A stretch of DNA of 64,000 nt, from the NCBI RefSeq assembly GCF_018603905.1, contig NZ_JAHFZZ010000010.1, forward strand, positions 186,001 through 250,000. Reading direction: 5' to 3'. Shown one piece after another: positions 34,310-45,258 of this stretch. The notes under the pieces are model-generated. The model had not been told where the DNA came from. It ran no database searches and was given only the letters and a program-made list of their open reading frames with translations. The translations under genes were made by a program, and so were the position numbers. This stretch comes from Nonomuraea sp. NEAU-A123. GTDB taxonomy: Bacteria > Actinomycetota > Actinomycetes > Streptosporangiales > Streptosporangiaceae. Position 1 is the stretch's first letter, and the number at the start of each line of letters is the position of its first letter.

Positions 34310-35086
34310 ATGGAGGCCCTTACCGCGCTCAACTCCCAGGCCCTGGAGGGGCTTCGCCGACTCAGCGCGCTCGACACCGTCCGCGCGCGCATCGCGCTGG
34401 CCGTCGACCTGCACCTGCTCAAACCGGGCGAGCGCCTGCCGCCGACGGCTGAGGTCGCGCGCGCTCTGGACGTCGGGGAGATCACCGTGCGCCGCGCGCT
34501 CATCGCGCTGTGCGAGGAGGGTGTCCTGGTACGGCGCCGCGGCAGGACCGGCGGCACCATGGTCGCCGACGCACCCACTGTCGGGCAGGTGGCCGAGATC
34601 GAGGCCTACCGGGCGGCCACCGCCGAGGTCCACCGCCTCATCGACCACCGGCTGATGCTGGAGTGCGGCATCGCCCACCTGGCCGCCACCGCTGTCACAG
34701 CCGAACAGCTCGCCGAGCTGAAGACGCTGGTCGAGACCATGGATCAGGCCACCAGCTGGGCCGATTTCCACGCCAACGACGAACGCTTCCACCTGGTGCT
34801 GGCCTCATCCATCGGCGTGGACTCCGCGGCCGACCACTACGCTCCCGTCCTGCACCAGCTCTACCGCTACTACCTGCCCTACCCGCTCGACTACCTGCGC
34901 GAGTCGAACCGGGAGCACGCGGCCCTGGTGACAGCCCTCGAACGGCAGGACCCTGTCGAGGCCGTCAGGATCGCCCGCGCGCACGTCGACGTCCTGCATC
35001 GGACGATGTTCGTCGGCCTGCTGCCGACATCGGACGGGTCAGGGACCTCCGCAACCGGGCCCGGCTCTACGGCCGGCACCCGCTAG
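34310..35086 (+). CDS. GntR-family regulator, FadR/FCD type
   Basis: A 258-residue regulator with the GntR winged helix at about 20-85 (GERLPPTAEVARALDVGEIT, VRRALIALCEEGVLVRR) and an all-helical FCD ligand domain at about 95-235 with candidate metal ligands His151 (FHANDERFHL) and a late RIARAHVDVL. FCD regulators sense small organic acids or amino acid derivatives. It is divergent from the nitrilase-permease operon and probably controls it through the palindrome at 34271. Confidence 0.88.
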   Translation: MEALTALNSQALEGLRRLSALDTVRARIALAVDLHLLKPGERLPPTAEVARALDVGEITVRRALIALCEEGVLVRRRGRTGGTMVADAPTVGQVAEIEAYRAATAEVHRLIDHRLMLECGIAHLAATAVTAEQLAELKTLVETMDQATSWADFHANDERFHLVLASSIGVDSAADHYAPVLHQLYRYYLPYPLDYLRESNREHAALVTALERQDPVEAVRIARAHVDVLHRTMFVGLLPTSDGSGTSATGPGSTAGTR

Positions 35087-35280
35087 TGGCCCGCCACTGA
35101 ACCTCGACCGGGTAATTGATCTCGGGTGGTGAACCCGGCAGGCTGACTGCCTCGGTAATCGTGGGAGGTGGGATCCATTCGGCGCGTGAGTACGGCTCTT
35201 ATGAGCAGGCTCCGGGAGCCGCGCCTTATTTCGACTTTCTCGCCCGTACGGCGCCGGCTGGAACTCACTACTGTTCGGCC

Positions 35281-36741
35281 ATGATCTTCGACCTTTCGGT
35301 ACTCCTGCGAATCGGCCTGGTCATGGCCATTCCCGCGGTGTTCGCATGCACATCTGTGACGGTCGCGGCGCTGTCAGCCCCACAGAATCGCCACGTGCGC
35401 ATACACCGGCGATATGTGGTCGGAGGTTTGTTCCTGTCGTTCATCGGCGTCGGGATGATGGCATTCGGTGCGTGGTCGGCGCGTGAAGATTCGCGCTACG
35501 GCGGCCTCGTCTTGATTGGGCTGCTGCTGGTGATCCTCATAGGCGGAGGTCTGCTCCTTCTCGGTTTCGGCCCGTTCGCCTCGTGGCTGCTGGAAATCCT
35601 CGGCCGGTGCACGGAACGGCTGCCGCTGCCCGTTCGCTTGGCGGCCCGCGACCTGGCCGGTCGTCGCGCGACTACGGCTCCCGCGATCATGATGACCGCA
35701 ATGGCGACGAGCTTCGGCATTGCGCTGACGATCGTCGCGGTCGGCATGACGGCGCAGGACAGGGCTGCCTACTCCCCCAGCGCCCGGCCCGGCACCCTCG
35801 TGGTGCGGTCTTTCCCGGCGGAGCAGGCCGGTGCCGTACGTGCGGCGATCCAGCGGGAGTTACCAGGAGTGCCCATCGCCCAAAGTGAGATTCCGCGTCA
35901 ATACCGATACCTCGGGGTGTATGCCGAGAACGTCGACCTGCCGGATGAGTCCGTCTACTCGACCCAGGTCATCGGTGACGAGACGCTGCTGCGGTATATC
36001 ACGGGTGACCAGTCGACGCCGTACGACGAGGGCAAGGCCGTGGTGGTCACGACCGCCGACGTGAAGGTCGACTCGGTCGTGATCAACTACAACGTGACCG
36101 GGAACGACGGTCCGTTGACGAGCAAGACCATTGCGGCGATCGTCGTCAGAACCGTCGACCCCCACAGGGAGACGATCTTCGTTCCGGCGAAGGTCGTCCG
36201 GGACATCGGCTATCAGTTGGAGCCAGACGAGCTGATCGTCGATCCCTCCCTCCATCGAACCTCGGCGAGCGAGCAGGAGCGGCTCGACAGCCGACTGGGC
36301 GACGTCGCGAACACCTATGTCGAGCGGGGATTCCAGACTTCGACCGGTTGGCTGGTCGTCGCCGCGGCGGCGCTCCTCATCGTCGTCTGCGGTTCATTGG
36401 CCGCCGGGGTCGGCAAGATCACGAGTTCGCGACCGGGTCGTGTGCTGAGGCGGGCCGGTGGCGGATCGGCCGCGTCTTTCCGGTGGTTCGGCGCCTCCCA
36501 TGCGGGGCTGAGCACGCTGTGCGGAACGGTGTTGGGCGCGGTCGCCGGGTGCCCCATCGGGATGTTGCTGATATGGCCCTTGACGGCGAGGAGCACATGG
36601 GAGTCACCACCACGGGTACCCTTCGAAACTCCGTGGCTGACGATCGCGGCCGTGGTCGTCGGGCTGCCCGTCCTCGCCGCCGCCCTCGGCGGGCTCCTCG
36701 CGCGTGAGCGAGCCGGCGGCGAGCCGACCGCTGCACCATGA
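35281..36741 (+). CDS. FtsX-type ABC permease, C-terminal half only
   Basis: A 486-residue membrane protein corresponding to the second half of the ~850-residue MacB/FtsX-type permeases. It has an intermediate membrane block (about 5-115), a LPVRLAARDLAGRRATTAPA connector, an extracytoplasmic domain (about 180-350) and the last membrane helices (about 360-480). The first FtsX domain and first extracellular domain are missing, and no ATPase gene is adjacent. ATG 35281 begins the homology; the open frame upstream to 35116 is not similar. It is likely an N-truncated, possibly non-functional remnant. Confidence 0.7.
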   Translation: MIFDLSVLLRIGLVMAIPAVFACTSVTVAALSAPQNRHVRIHRRYVVGGLFLSFIGVGMMAFGAWSAREDSRYGGLVLIGLLLVILIGGGLLLLGFGPFASWLLEILGRCTERLPLPVRLAARDLAGRRATTAPAIMMTAMATSFGIALTIVAVGMTAQDRAAYSPSARPGTLVVRSFPAEQAGAVRAAIQRELPGVPIAQSEIPRQYRYLGVYAENVDLPDESVYSTQVIGDETLLRYITGDQSTPYDEGKAVVVTTADVKVDSVVINYNVTGNDGPLTSKTIAAIVVRTVDPHRETIFVPAKVVRDIGYQLEPDELIVDPSLHRTSASEQERLDSRLGDVANTYVERGFQTSTGWLVVAAAALLIVVCGSLAAGVGKITSSRPGRVLRRAGGGSAASFRWFGASHAGLSTLCGTVLGAVAGCPIGMLLIWPLTARSTWESPPRVPFETPWLTIAAVVVGLPVLAAALGGLLARERAGGEPTAAP

Positions 36742-36820
36742 TCAGCTACTGGTCCCGGCCCGTTGAGTTCGCGTTCGCGGCGGCCCTGACCAGCCCGACG
36801 ACATAGCTGAAGCCGATCGT

Positions 36821-38658
<1,838 letters not shown>

Positions 38659-38662
<4 letters not shown>

Positions 38663-39882
38663 GCGATCACTGCGGGACCGCCCAGGTCATCGGTCTCGAA
38701 CGCCTCGTCCTCGATCATCGGGAACCTGGTCCGCTCGCGATCCTGCTCCTGCCCGTTGGCGCCGCCCATGCCCGGCGGGTACATGCCCATCCCCATGCCG
38801 CCGGCCCCGGCCCGCACGCCCGCGCCGCCGCCCGTCAGCCCGCCCGCGCCCTGTGCGGCCGTCGTGGCGGTGCCGATCCCTGACGGGGTCAACGGGCCGG
38901 TCAAGGGCACGCCGGTGTTCACCCGGTTGGCCAGGTCGGGGGTCATGGTGTCCGGGAAGCCGGCCAGGTTCGCCTTGGTGTCGGGCAGGGCCGGGGTCTT
39001 GAGGTCGCCGGGGTTCTTCAGATCCGGAGTCTGGGGTGTCTGGAGGTCGGGGGTCTGGGGCGTCTGAAGGTCGGGGGTCTGGAGGTCGGGGGTCTTGGTG
39101 CTGGGCTGGTCCAGGCCGGGGACGGTCGGGACGCTCGGGTTCTGGGCACCGCTGGGGTCGGGAAGGCTCGGGTTCTGGGCGCCGACGTCGGACAGGCTGG
39201 GATCGTCCATGCCGGGCAGGCTGGAGTACGGGCTGCCGAGGCCCGAGTACGGGTCGGAGACGCCGCCGAGCCGGCCGTTGCCGCCCAGGCCGTCGAGGCC
39301 AGGCAAGTGCGCGGGAGTGACACCGGCACCGGGTGGCGGTGCCGCGCGCTGCTCCATCTCGGGGGCGATCCTGTCGTAGACCACGCCCATGAACCTGTTG
39401 AGCTGCCGCAGATGGTGGCGGGCAAGGGCGTGCGCGTTGCCGTCGGTGCCGAACACACTGTCACGGAGATCGTCGTCCCAGCCCGCGCTCCCGACTTGGG
39501 GAACGTTGTCCCGGAAGAAGGGCAGCACATCACGGCCGTACCAGATGAGGGGCTTGGCGATGGTCTGGGCACTGTAGTTCACCGCGGCCAGGTCCTTCTG
39601 GAGCTCGCCGATCTTCTTGAAGACGCCCTCCAGGGGTTCCCCGCCCAGGGAGGCGGCGATGCGCTGCGCCTCCGTCTGCAGGTTCTTCATCGCTTCCTCG
39701 CAGCTCGCGGCCAGGGTGTCGTAGTTGTGGCCGGCGTCCTCGATCTTCCGCGGGTTGGTGTGGTTGCGGATGAGGTCGACGATGCCCTGGCTGTTCTCGC
39801 TGTCACCCTTGGTCGTGGCGATGTCGTCAGGCAAGGGACGGGTGCCGTCCCTGAGCTGGTAAAGGGTATAGCTGCCGGTCAT
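38659..39882 (-). CDS. PPE-like/long WXG-type type VII substrate with repeat-rich tail
   Basis: A 407-residue protein: helical N-terminal half to about 180 (long hairpin with IAKPLIWYGRDVLPFFRD), then a repeat-rich Pro/Asp/Gln region (PDLQTPQTPDLQTPQ and related units), a Gly/Met-rich stretch and an acidic C-terminus ending EAFETDDLGGPAVIA. That ending is seen in actinobacterial PPE-like ESX proteins. It overlaps the gene before and after by four bases. Predicted exported by the locus; the function is unknown. Confidence 0.65.
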
Positions 39883-40502
39883 GTCGCCGTCCCGCGCAGG
39901 CCGTCGGCCACGGCCTGGTCGGCGTCCATGGCCGCCTTCACCGTCTGGTCGAGCGTTTCCAGGATGGCCTCGTAAACCGAGCAGAGCTGGGTGACGGCGC
40001 CGTTGAGGCTGTTCTGCGCCTTGTCGGTGGTCAGCTTCAGGTCAGTGGCGGCCTGCCAGGTGCCCAGGTCGCGCTCGGTCAGTGTGGAGCGGGTGACGAG
40101 CACCTCCAGGCTCGGTGTGCCGCCCAGTCCCCTGAGCCGGTCCAGGTCGGCGCGGAGCTTCTCGACGGGCGAGTCGGGACGCGGTTTCCCGGTCTCCGGG
40201 TCCACGAAGTCGGCGATCTTGATGAACATCTCCTTCTTCGCGGTGCCCGGATCGACGCGGTATCGGGTCAGCAACTCATCGCGCGTCGTCTCGGAGACCC
40301 GTGGCCGGGCGGTCGGCGGGTATGTTCCGGTCCCGTAATCCTGCAGGTAGTCGGTGTACTCTTCCTCGGTGTTGATGGGGTCCAGCTGTGTCTCGTAGAC
40401 CCTCCCGTCCTCGCCCGACTCGACGCCAATGCGCTGCTCTCTCGGGAGGCCGAGGCCGTCCCTGGTGTCATCCCGCTCGCTGCCGTCGTCAGGTGTCGGC
40501 AT
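39879..40502 (-). CDS. type VII locus protein of unknown function
   Basis: A 207-residue acidic protein. The N-terminal half is polar and likely disordered (EEYTDYLQDYGTGTYPP), the C-terminal half helical (TERDLGTWQAATDLKLTTDK, ILETLDQTVKAAMDADQAVA), resembling WXG-type hairpins but without a clear W-x-G. ATG 40502 is preceded by GGGGAGA. It heads the three-gene operon with the PPE-like protein and the pseudokinase and is divergent from mycosin. Confidence 0.65.
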   Translation of the reverse strand: MPTPDDGSERDDTRDGLGLPREQRIGVESGEDGRVYETQLDPINTEEEYTDYLQDYGTGTYPPTARPRVSETTRDELLTRYRVDPGTAKKEMFIKIADFVDPETGKPRPDSPVEKLRADLDRLRGLGGTPSLEVLVTRSTLTERDLGTWQAATDLKLTTDKAQNSLNGAVTQLCSVYEAILETLDQTVKAAMDADQAVADGLRGTAT

Positions 40503-40630
40503 GAATCTCTCCCCGGATATCGGTCCGCGCCCATCCCTTCTGTATCCCGCGCCGACCATGCCGGGGCTTCACTTCAAAGAATTTGGAACGGAATCCGGCT
40601 TGCCGTCCAAGACCGGCAAAATCCCATTAC

Positions 40631-41758
40631 ATGGCCATTTCCTGGGCCAGTACCACCGCCCTCGCCCTGGTGCTCGCCGTCACGCCCGTCAACGCCGCGA
40701 CGGCCGCCCCGCCGTGCAATCCCGAGGCCGGTGTCCAGGACGTCAGCGGCAGGCCCTGGCCACAGGATCGGCTGCGCTTCCAGCGGGTGTGGCGGCTGAC
40801 GCGGGGCGAGGGCGTCACCGTCGCGGTCGTCGACAGCGGCGTGGACACGCGGCACCCGCAGCTCGCCGGGGTGGTCACCGTCTCCGAGGACCTGACCGGC
40901 ACGGACCAGCGAGACTGCGTGGGCCACGGTACGGCCGTGGCGGGCATCATCGCCGGCCGTGACCTCACCTCGCGTGGCGTGCCGTTCCTCGGCGTCGCAC
41001 CGGGTGCGCGGATCCTGTCGATCAAGCAGACCGCGACGAACGACGGCGCGGTGTCACTGCTGGCCCGGGGCATCAGACGGGCCGCCGAGCTGGGCGCGAA
41101 GGTCATCAACGTATCCGTGGAGGCGCACGACCAGCCGGAGCTCAAGTCGGCCGTCGGCTACGCGCAGAGCAGGGACGCGGTGATCGTCGCGGCGGCGGGC
41201 AACGTGAAGCGGGAGGACGGCGAGGTGACGCCCTCCTACCCGGCGAACTACCCCGGCGTGATCGCGGTCGGCGCCGCCTCCCCCGACGGCACGAAATCGG
41301 CGTTTTCCAACGGCACCACCAGGGTCTCCGTCACCGCACCCGGCTCGGCGATCACCAGTACGTGGACGGGCGGCGGCTACCGGACCGATCTCGACGGCAC
41401 CAGCTTCGCCGCCCCGTACGTCTCGGGAGTGGTGGCCCTGGTCAGAGCCAGGCACCCGGAGCTCGATCTCTGGCAGGTCAAGCGGCGCGTGGAGGTGACG
41501 GCCGAGGGCGGCGGCGCCACCGGGACCGGCGCGGGCATGGTCAACCCGCTGCTCGCGGTGACCGCCGTACTGCCCGGCACCGAGGAGAAGGCGGGCGGCG
41601 GCGCGCCGGTCGTCGTGGCCAAGGCCGCCGTCCCCGACCCGCGCACCCGCGGGCTGGCCGTCGGCATCGCGGGAGGCACGGTGGCGGTGACCGGGCTGGT
41701 GGTCTTCGCGGCGATCATGCTGCCCCGGGCGAGGCGCCGGGGCTGGCGTGCCGGGTGA
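40631..41758 (+). CDS. mycP: mycosin, type VII secretion subtilisin-like protease
   Basis: A 375-residue S8 peptidase with a signal peptide (WASTTALALVLAVTPVNAAT), catalytic Asp in AVVDSGVDTRH, His in CVGHGTAVAGI, oxyanion Asn in VIVAAAGNVK and Ser in LDGTSFAAPYVSG. A C-terminal membrane helix (about 340-365) ends in Arg-rich residues, anchoring the domain outside the membrane. This layout is diagnostic of mycosins, which process substrates and stabilise the ESX membrane complex. An ECF-like GGAAC-N15-GTCC pair lies at 40585-40608; that promoter is tentative. Confidence 0.93.
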   Translation: MAISWASTTALALVLAVTPVNAATAAPPCNPEAGVQDVSGRPWPQDRLRFQRVWRLTRGEGVTVAVVDSGVDTRHPQLAGVVTVSEDLTGTDQRDCVGHGTAVAGIIAGRDLTSRGVPFLGVAPGARILSIKQTATNDGAVSLLARGIRRAAELGAKVINVSVEAHDQPELKSAVGYAQSRDAVIVAAAGNVKREDGEVTPSYPANYPGVIAVGAASPDGTKSAFSNGTTRVSVTAPGSAITSTWTGGGYRTDLDGTSFAAPYVSGVVALVRARHPELDLWQVKRRVEVTAEGGGATGTGAGMVNPLLAVTAVLPGTEEKAGGGAPVVVAKAAVPDPRTRGLAVGIAGGTVAVTGLVVFAAIMLPRARRRGWRAG

Positions 41759-41760
41759 TC

Positions 41761-41780
41761 CAACATTTCGAGGAATGTTG
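41761..41780. promoter_or_regulatory. inverted repeat between mycP and the WXG100 genes
   Basis: Perfect 7-bp arms CAACATT / AATGTTG around TCGAGG, two bases after the mycP stop and about 75 bases before the first WXG100 start. It could be a weak terminator or an operator; the right arm runs into a TTGAAG motif. Confidence 0.45.
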
Positions 41781-41855
41781 AAGTCACGGCCGTTCATCTG
41801 GTGTGACCGCTTATGGTGCTCGCGTTGTCCCATGTTCGATTCCGGGAGGTGAACC

Positions 41856-42179
41856 GTGGCGCAGCCGACCACTTATCAGCAGGGCAGTCAGCACGACGCG
41901 GCCGCGCGCGCGCTGATCGCGCACGAGCACATCACGCAGATCCACAACAGGCTGCTCCAGATCCCCGACCAGCTCGGGGGCGCGTGGAAGGGCGAGTCGG
42001 CGTCCGTCTACGCGCAGGTTCTCAACGAGTGGAACCCGCAGTTCAAGAAGGTCATCGACGCCCTCCACCTGATCGCCGAGAACCTCAAGGGCTCGGGGAT
42101 CGAGTACGACGAGGCCGGCACCTCCACGCAGGCCGTCACCCAGAACCTCATGGCCGCGCTCAACGGCGGCAAGCTCTGA
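41856..42179 (+). CDS. WXG100 protein (EsxB-like)
   Basis: A 107-residue helical hairpin with W-K-G at 44-46 (GGAWKGESASVYAQVL) at the expected turn. The C-terminus contains Tyr84 in GIEYDEAGTS but not a strict YxxxD/E signal. It starts at GTG 41856 with GGGAGG upstream. It lies just before a second WXG100 gene, so the two probably form the secreted heterodimer. It heads a seven-gene plus-strand operon. Confidence 0.9.
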   Translation: MAQPTTYQQGSQHDAAARALIAHEHITQIHNRLLQIPDQLGGAWKGESASVYAQVLNEWNPQFKKVIDALHLIAENLKGSGIEYDEAGTSTQAVTQNLMAALNGGKL

Positions 42180-42195
42180 CCTTAGGAGGGTCTCC

Positions 42196-42495
42196 ATGAC
42201 AGGTGGCGGCGACATCATCCTCGCCAATTTCGACGAGATGGAGGAGATCGCGGCCGAGCTCGGCCGCGCGTACGCCAACCTCGTCGGCGAGCTGACCGAC
42301 CTGGAGAACGACCTGAAGATCCTGGAGACCTGGGACGGCTCCGCGAAGGGCGTCTACCTGGAGGCCAAGCGCAACTGGAACGACGCCGTCGTGTCCATGG
42401 GTGACACCATGCAGCGCTTCGGGCCCGCTCTGCACGACGCGACCGAGATCATGCGCGACGCCGAGCAGGCCAACGTCCGGCGCTGGGGCACCTGA
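42196..42495 (+). CDS. WXG100 protein (EsxA-like)
   Basis: A 99-residue hairpin with W-D-G at 46-48 (ILETWDGSAKGVYLEAK) and a short C-terminus without YxxxD, fitting the EsxA partner. A strong AGGAGG precedes ATG 42196. It is 16 bases after the first WXG100 gene and predicted to be co-secreted with it through EccC. Confidence 0.9.
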   Translation: MTGGGDIILANFDEMEEIAAELGRAYANLVGELTDLENDLKILETWDGSAKGVYLEAKRNWNDAVVSMGDTMQRFGPALHDATEIMRDAEQANVRRWGT

Positions 42496-42503
42496 GCGAA
42501 ACG

Positions 42504-42875
42504 ATGGCTGAAGCCGAGAACGGGATACCCCCCGAGCTGGTCATCGACCCGGCGGCGGCCGGTGACCAGGCGATGTGCCGGCCGGACGCGCTGCTCGACA
42601 TCGCGGGGGCCATGTCGAGGGACCTGCTGCCCCGGCTTGAGTCGGCCGGGCACACGGTGCCCGACCTGTCGTTCACGGCCGTGGGCGACTGGGATGTGGC
42701 ACGGGGGTACGCCGAGACCATGCAACGGGCGCGCATGGCCACGGTGGACACGATGGAGTTCGTGACCGAACTGGTCAGAAGGGTCGTCGACGATCTGGTC
42801 GCCACCGCCAACACCGCCAGGGACGGCGACCAGCGGGCGAGCGAGGCTGCTCGCCGTACGAGATCTTCCGGATAG
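42504..42875 (+). CDS. small WXG-operon protein of unknown function
   Basis: A 123-residue mostly helical protein with a polar start (MAEAENGIPPELVIDPAAAG) and a helical body (WDVARGYAETMQRARMATVD, FVTELVRRVVDDLVATANTA). No strict W-x-G, but size, helicity and position suggest an EspC- or WXG-like partner of the next, longer protein. Eight bases separate it from each neighbour. Confidence 0.65.
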   Translation: MAEAENGIPPELVIDPAAAGDQAMCRPDALLDIAGAMSRDLLPRLESAGHTVPDLSFTAVGDWDVARGYAETMQRARMATVDTMEFVTELVRRVVDDLVATANTARDGDQRASEAARRTRSSG

Positions 42876-42883
42876 AGGGGCGC

Positions 42884-44212
42884 GTGGGAGAACCGAAGCC
42901 GATCAAGGAGGGCGCGCTGCCGGCGAGCGCGCCCGAGAGCTACGGCGGGCGCGACTCGATCCGGCGGTTGGTCATGAGCACCAGGCCGGAGGAGTTCGGC
43001 GGCGTCGCCGACGCCTACCAGTCCGCAGGCACGCTGCTGGACCAGACGATCAAGGAATTGACCACCTATGCCTCACGTCTCGTCGCCGATGGAAACTGGG
43101 GCGGCGAGTCGGCGCGGGCCATGCTCGGACGGATGGCGCGGGTGCAGTCGTATCTCGGCACGCTGCGGAGCCAGATCGGCGACATCCCGCCATCCGTTCA
43201 GCAGGCCGCTCGCGAGCTGGCCACGGCGAAGGAGACGTTCGAGCAGGCCACCCAGGAGCAGTACTACACGGTGGACACCGGGTCGTACATCTCCAGGGAG
43301 CTGGGGAACGATCCAGACGCCGACGCCCAGCGCTTTCTCGCGGAACTGAACGGCCGCTTGGCGGACGCGCACGGGACGCTTCCCGCGCGGCTGCCGTGGG
43401 ACGCCGATCTGGCCTCCAGCGCGCCGTATCTGCCGGCGCCGGTCGTGCGTGACAGCACGCCGGTGGGTGGCGGGATCGAGTTCCCCGATCAGGAGTCCAC
43501 GCGCCCGGTCGCCCGGCTGGCCAGTGTGGACCGGGCGGCGTCACCGACCTCGGTGACGCCGCCCGCTATCGCGTCCACCCCGGCGGCACCGCTGGCCGCG
43601 TCGGTCCCCGGCACCGCTGCTCCCCCGACCCTGGGGACGACGCCGGGCCAGGTCCCCGGGCTGATCACGTCCACCAGCGGGACGCCGCTCATGGCCCAGC
43701 CCACCGGCTACCCGCCGACGACCGGCCTCACGCCGACCGGACTCCCGCCGGTCACGGCCGAGCCGAGACGATCCCCGACCGGCACCCGCCGGTCCGACGG
43801 CACGCCGTCCGACCAGCCACTGTCCGATCGCACGCGGCCCGACCGCACGCTGTCCGATCGCACATCGTCCGACCCCACGCGCTCCGTCCTGGACGAGGGT
43901 CCACCGGGCACCAGGCCCACCTCCGACCAGGCCCGTACCCCGCTCGGCAGTGTGCCCCACGAGACGGGCCCGTCCGTACGGCCCGGTGTCGTGCCGGTCG
44001 TCGACGGGACCTGGCCTGTCACCAGGACGGCATCGTCCGGCGGCCCCACAGGGGCGGTCGCCGGCACCGGTGGCATGCCGTTCATGCCGATGGGCGGCGG
44101 CCCGACCGGATACGAGGGTGCGCCGGCCGCGCACCGGACGGTCGCGCCGCCCCCTGACGACTCGGGCCTGTTCCGTCCCGCGTACGACCCCGGCCAGCCG
44201 GTGGTGGACTGA
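42884..44212 (+). CDS. long WXG-motif protein with type VII export signals and Pro/Thr-rich tail
   Basis: A 442-residue protein with the WXG hairpin at about 30-140: W72-G-G (NWGGESARAM) and after the second helix YxxxD at 127-131 (YYTVD) plus YxxxE at 135-139 (YISRE), fitting the general secretion signal. A long disordered Pro/Thr/Ser region follows, including SDRT-type repeats (SDRTRPDRTLSDRTSSD). It starts at GTG 42884. It is the clearest candidate substrate of the locus; the tail could span the wall. Confidence 0.75.
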   Translation: MGEPKPIKEGALPASAPESYGGRDSIRRLVMSTRPEEFGGVADAYQSAGTLLDQTIKELTTYASRLVADGNWGGESARAMLGRMARVQSYLGTLRSQIGDIPPSVQQAARELATAKETFEQATQEQYYTVDTGSYISRELGNDPDADAQRFLAELNGRLADAHGTLPARLPWDADLASSAPYLPAPVVRDSTPVGGGIEFPDQESTRPVARLASVDRAASPTSVTPPAIASTPAAPLAASVPGTAAPPTLGTTPGQVPGLITSTSGTPLMAQPTGYPPTTGLTPTGLPPVTAEPRRSPTGTRRSDGTPSDQPLSDRTRPDRTLSDRTSSDPTRSVLDEGPPGTRPTSDQARTPLGSVPHETGPSVRPGVVPVVDGTWPVTRTASSGGPTGAVAGTGGMPFMPMGGGPTGYEGAPAAHRTVAPPPDDSGLFRPAYDPGQPVVD

Positions 44213-44214
44213 CC

Positions 44215-44541
44215 ATGGTCTCCGAGAACGACCTCAAGCGCATGCGGCTCGACGCCGACTCCGTCCGCGAGGTGGGCCGGAACCTCGGCAAGAAGCCCAT
44301 GGAGCACCTCAACGACATGACCCGCGTGGTCGCCGGACTCAACGTGCACTCCCGCCATTACGGCCTGTTCGGCTTCTTCGGCTCGTCGCTGGAGGACGCG
44401 CTCGATCAGGTCAAGCTGGCCGCCCACCAGTACGTGTCGGCGACCAGGCACGAGCTGGCCGAGATGGGGTCGAAGGCGTTCGACACGGCCAACACCGCCG
44501 TTCAGGGCGACGGCGCGGCCTCCGGCGTCATGGCCGGCTGA
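44215..44541 (+). CDS. small helical type VII locus protein
   Basis: A 108-residue protein beginning MVSENDLKRMRLDADSVREV with a central YGLFGFFGSSLEDALDQV segment and a Gly/Ala-rich end. It resembles EspC-like small secreted partners in size and helicity; I do not recognise a named family. Two bases follow the stop of the long WXG protein, so coupling is likely. Confidence 0.65.
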   Translation: MVSENDLKRMRLDADSVREVGRNLGKKPMEHLNDMTRVVAGLNVHSRHYGLFGFFGSSLEDALDQVKLAAHQYVSATRHELAEMGSKAFDTANTAVQGDGAASGVMAG

Positions 44542-44553
44542 GAGCGAGGACAC

Positions 44554-45258
44554 ATGCCGACACAACCGGAATCCGTGATCGCGGGCGCGGGCATGGCCCA
44601 GCTTGGTGCGGCGCTCCTGGGCGGCGGCCGCGCGAAGTACGCCGGAATGATCATCGCGCTCACCGTCGCCGACACCCCGGAGCTGCGGCGGGCCGCGCAG
44701 CAGTGGGAGGAACTGTCGGCGGGACTACGTGAGCATCCCCAGCAGGTTCAGGAGTCCGTCAAGGACGTGCGCTGGACGGAGACGAGCGCCGAGCTGTTCC
44801 ATCAGACGGTCGACACGCATGCCAACGAGGTGGCCGACAAGGCCGGTCTGCCGCAGTCCACGGCGGACTCCATGCGGACGTCCGCCGATGTTCTCGACTT
44901 CGCCGGCGACCTGATGTTCGACGTGGGCGCCGCCATTCTCCTGGCGGGGACGATCTACCAGCTCGGGCGGGTCAATCCCTACTTCCGGCCGGCGGCGGAG
45001 GTGGCGGCGACGATGTTCGGGCGCCGGGCCGACCAGCAGGCCGGGCAGGGCGCCATCAAGCTGCAGACGTTCCTCAGGGGCACGGAGGGCGTGGTCGGCA
45101 AGATCGCCGGCCGGTTCGCCAAGGTGTCGCCCGCCAAGAAGTTGATCTTCGGCGGTGCGACCGCCGTCGGTGGCGGGATGGTCGCCAGCTCGGCCGTGGC
45201 CGGCGACATCAGCGGATCGGCTCTCCCGCAGGGCAACCAGCAGATCAAGGGAGCATGA
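44554..45258 (+). CDS. helical membrane-associated type VII locus protein
   Basis: A 234-residue protein. The helical N-terminal domain has a W74-T-E turn (KDVRWTETSAELFHQTVDTH) that resembles WXG-like domains of longer substrates. A hydrophobic span follows (FDVGAAILLAGTIYQLG, about 123-140), then a basic region and a Gly/Ala-rich hydrophobic tail (FGGATAVGGGMVASSAVAG). It may insert into membranes. It overlaps the next gene by four bases. Confidence 0.65.
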   Translation: MPTQPESVIAGAGMAQLGAALLGGGRAKYAGMIIALTVADTPELRRAAQQWEELSAGLREHPQQVQESVKDVRWTETSAELFHQTVDTHANEVADKAGLPQSTADSMRTSADVLDFAGDLMFDVGAAILLAGTIYQLGRVNPYFRPAAEVAATMFGRRADQQAGQGAIKLQTFLRGTEGVVGKIAGRFAKVSPAKKLIFGGATAVGGGMVASSAVAGDISGSALPQGNQQIKGA

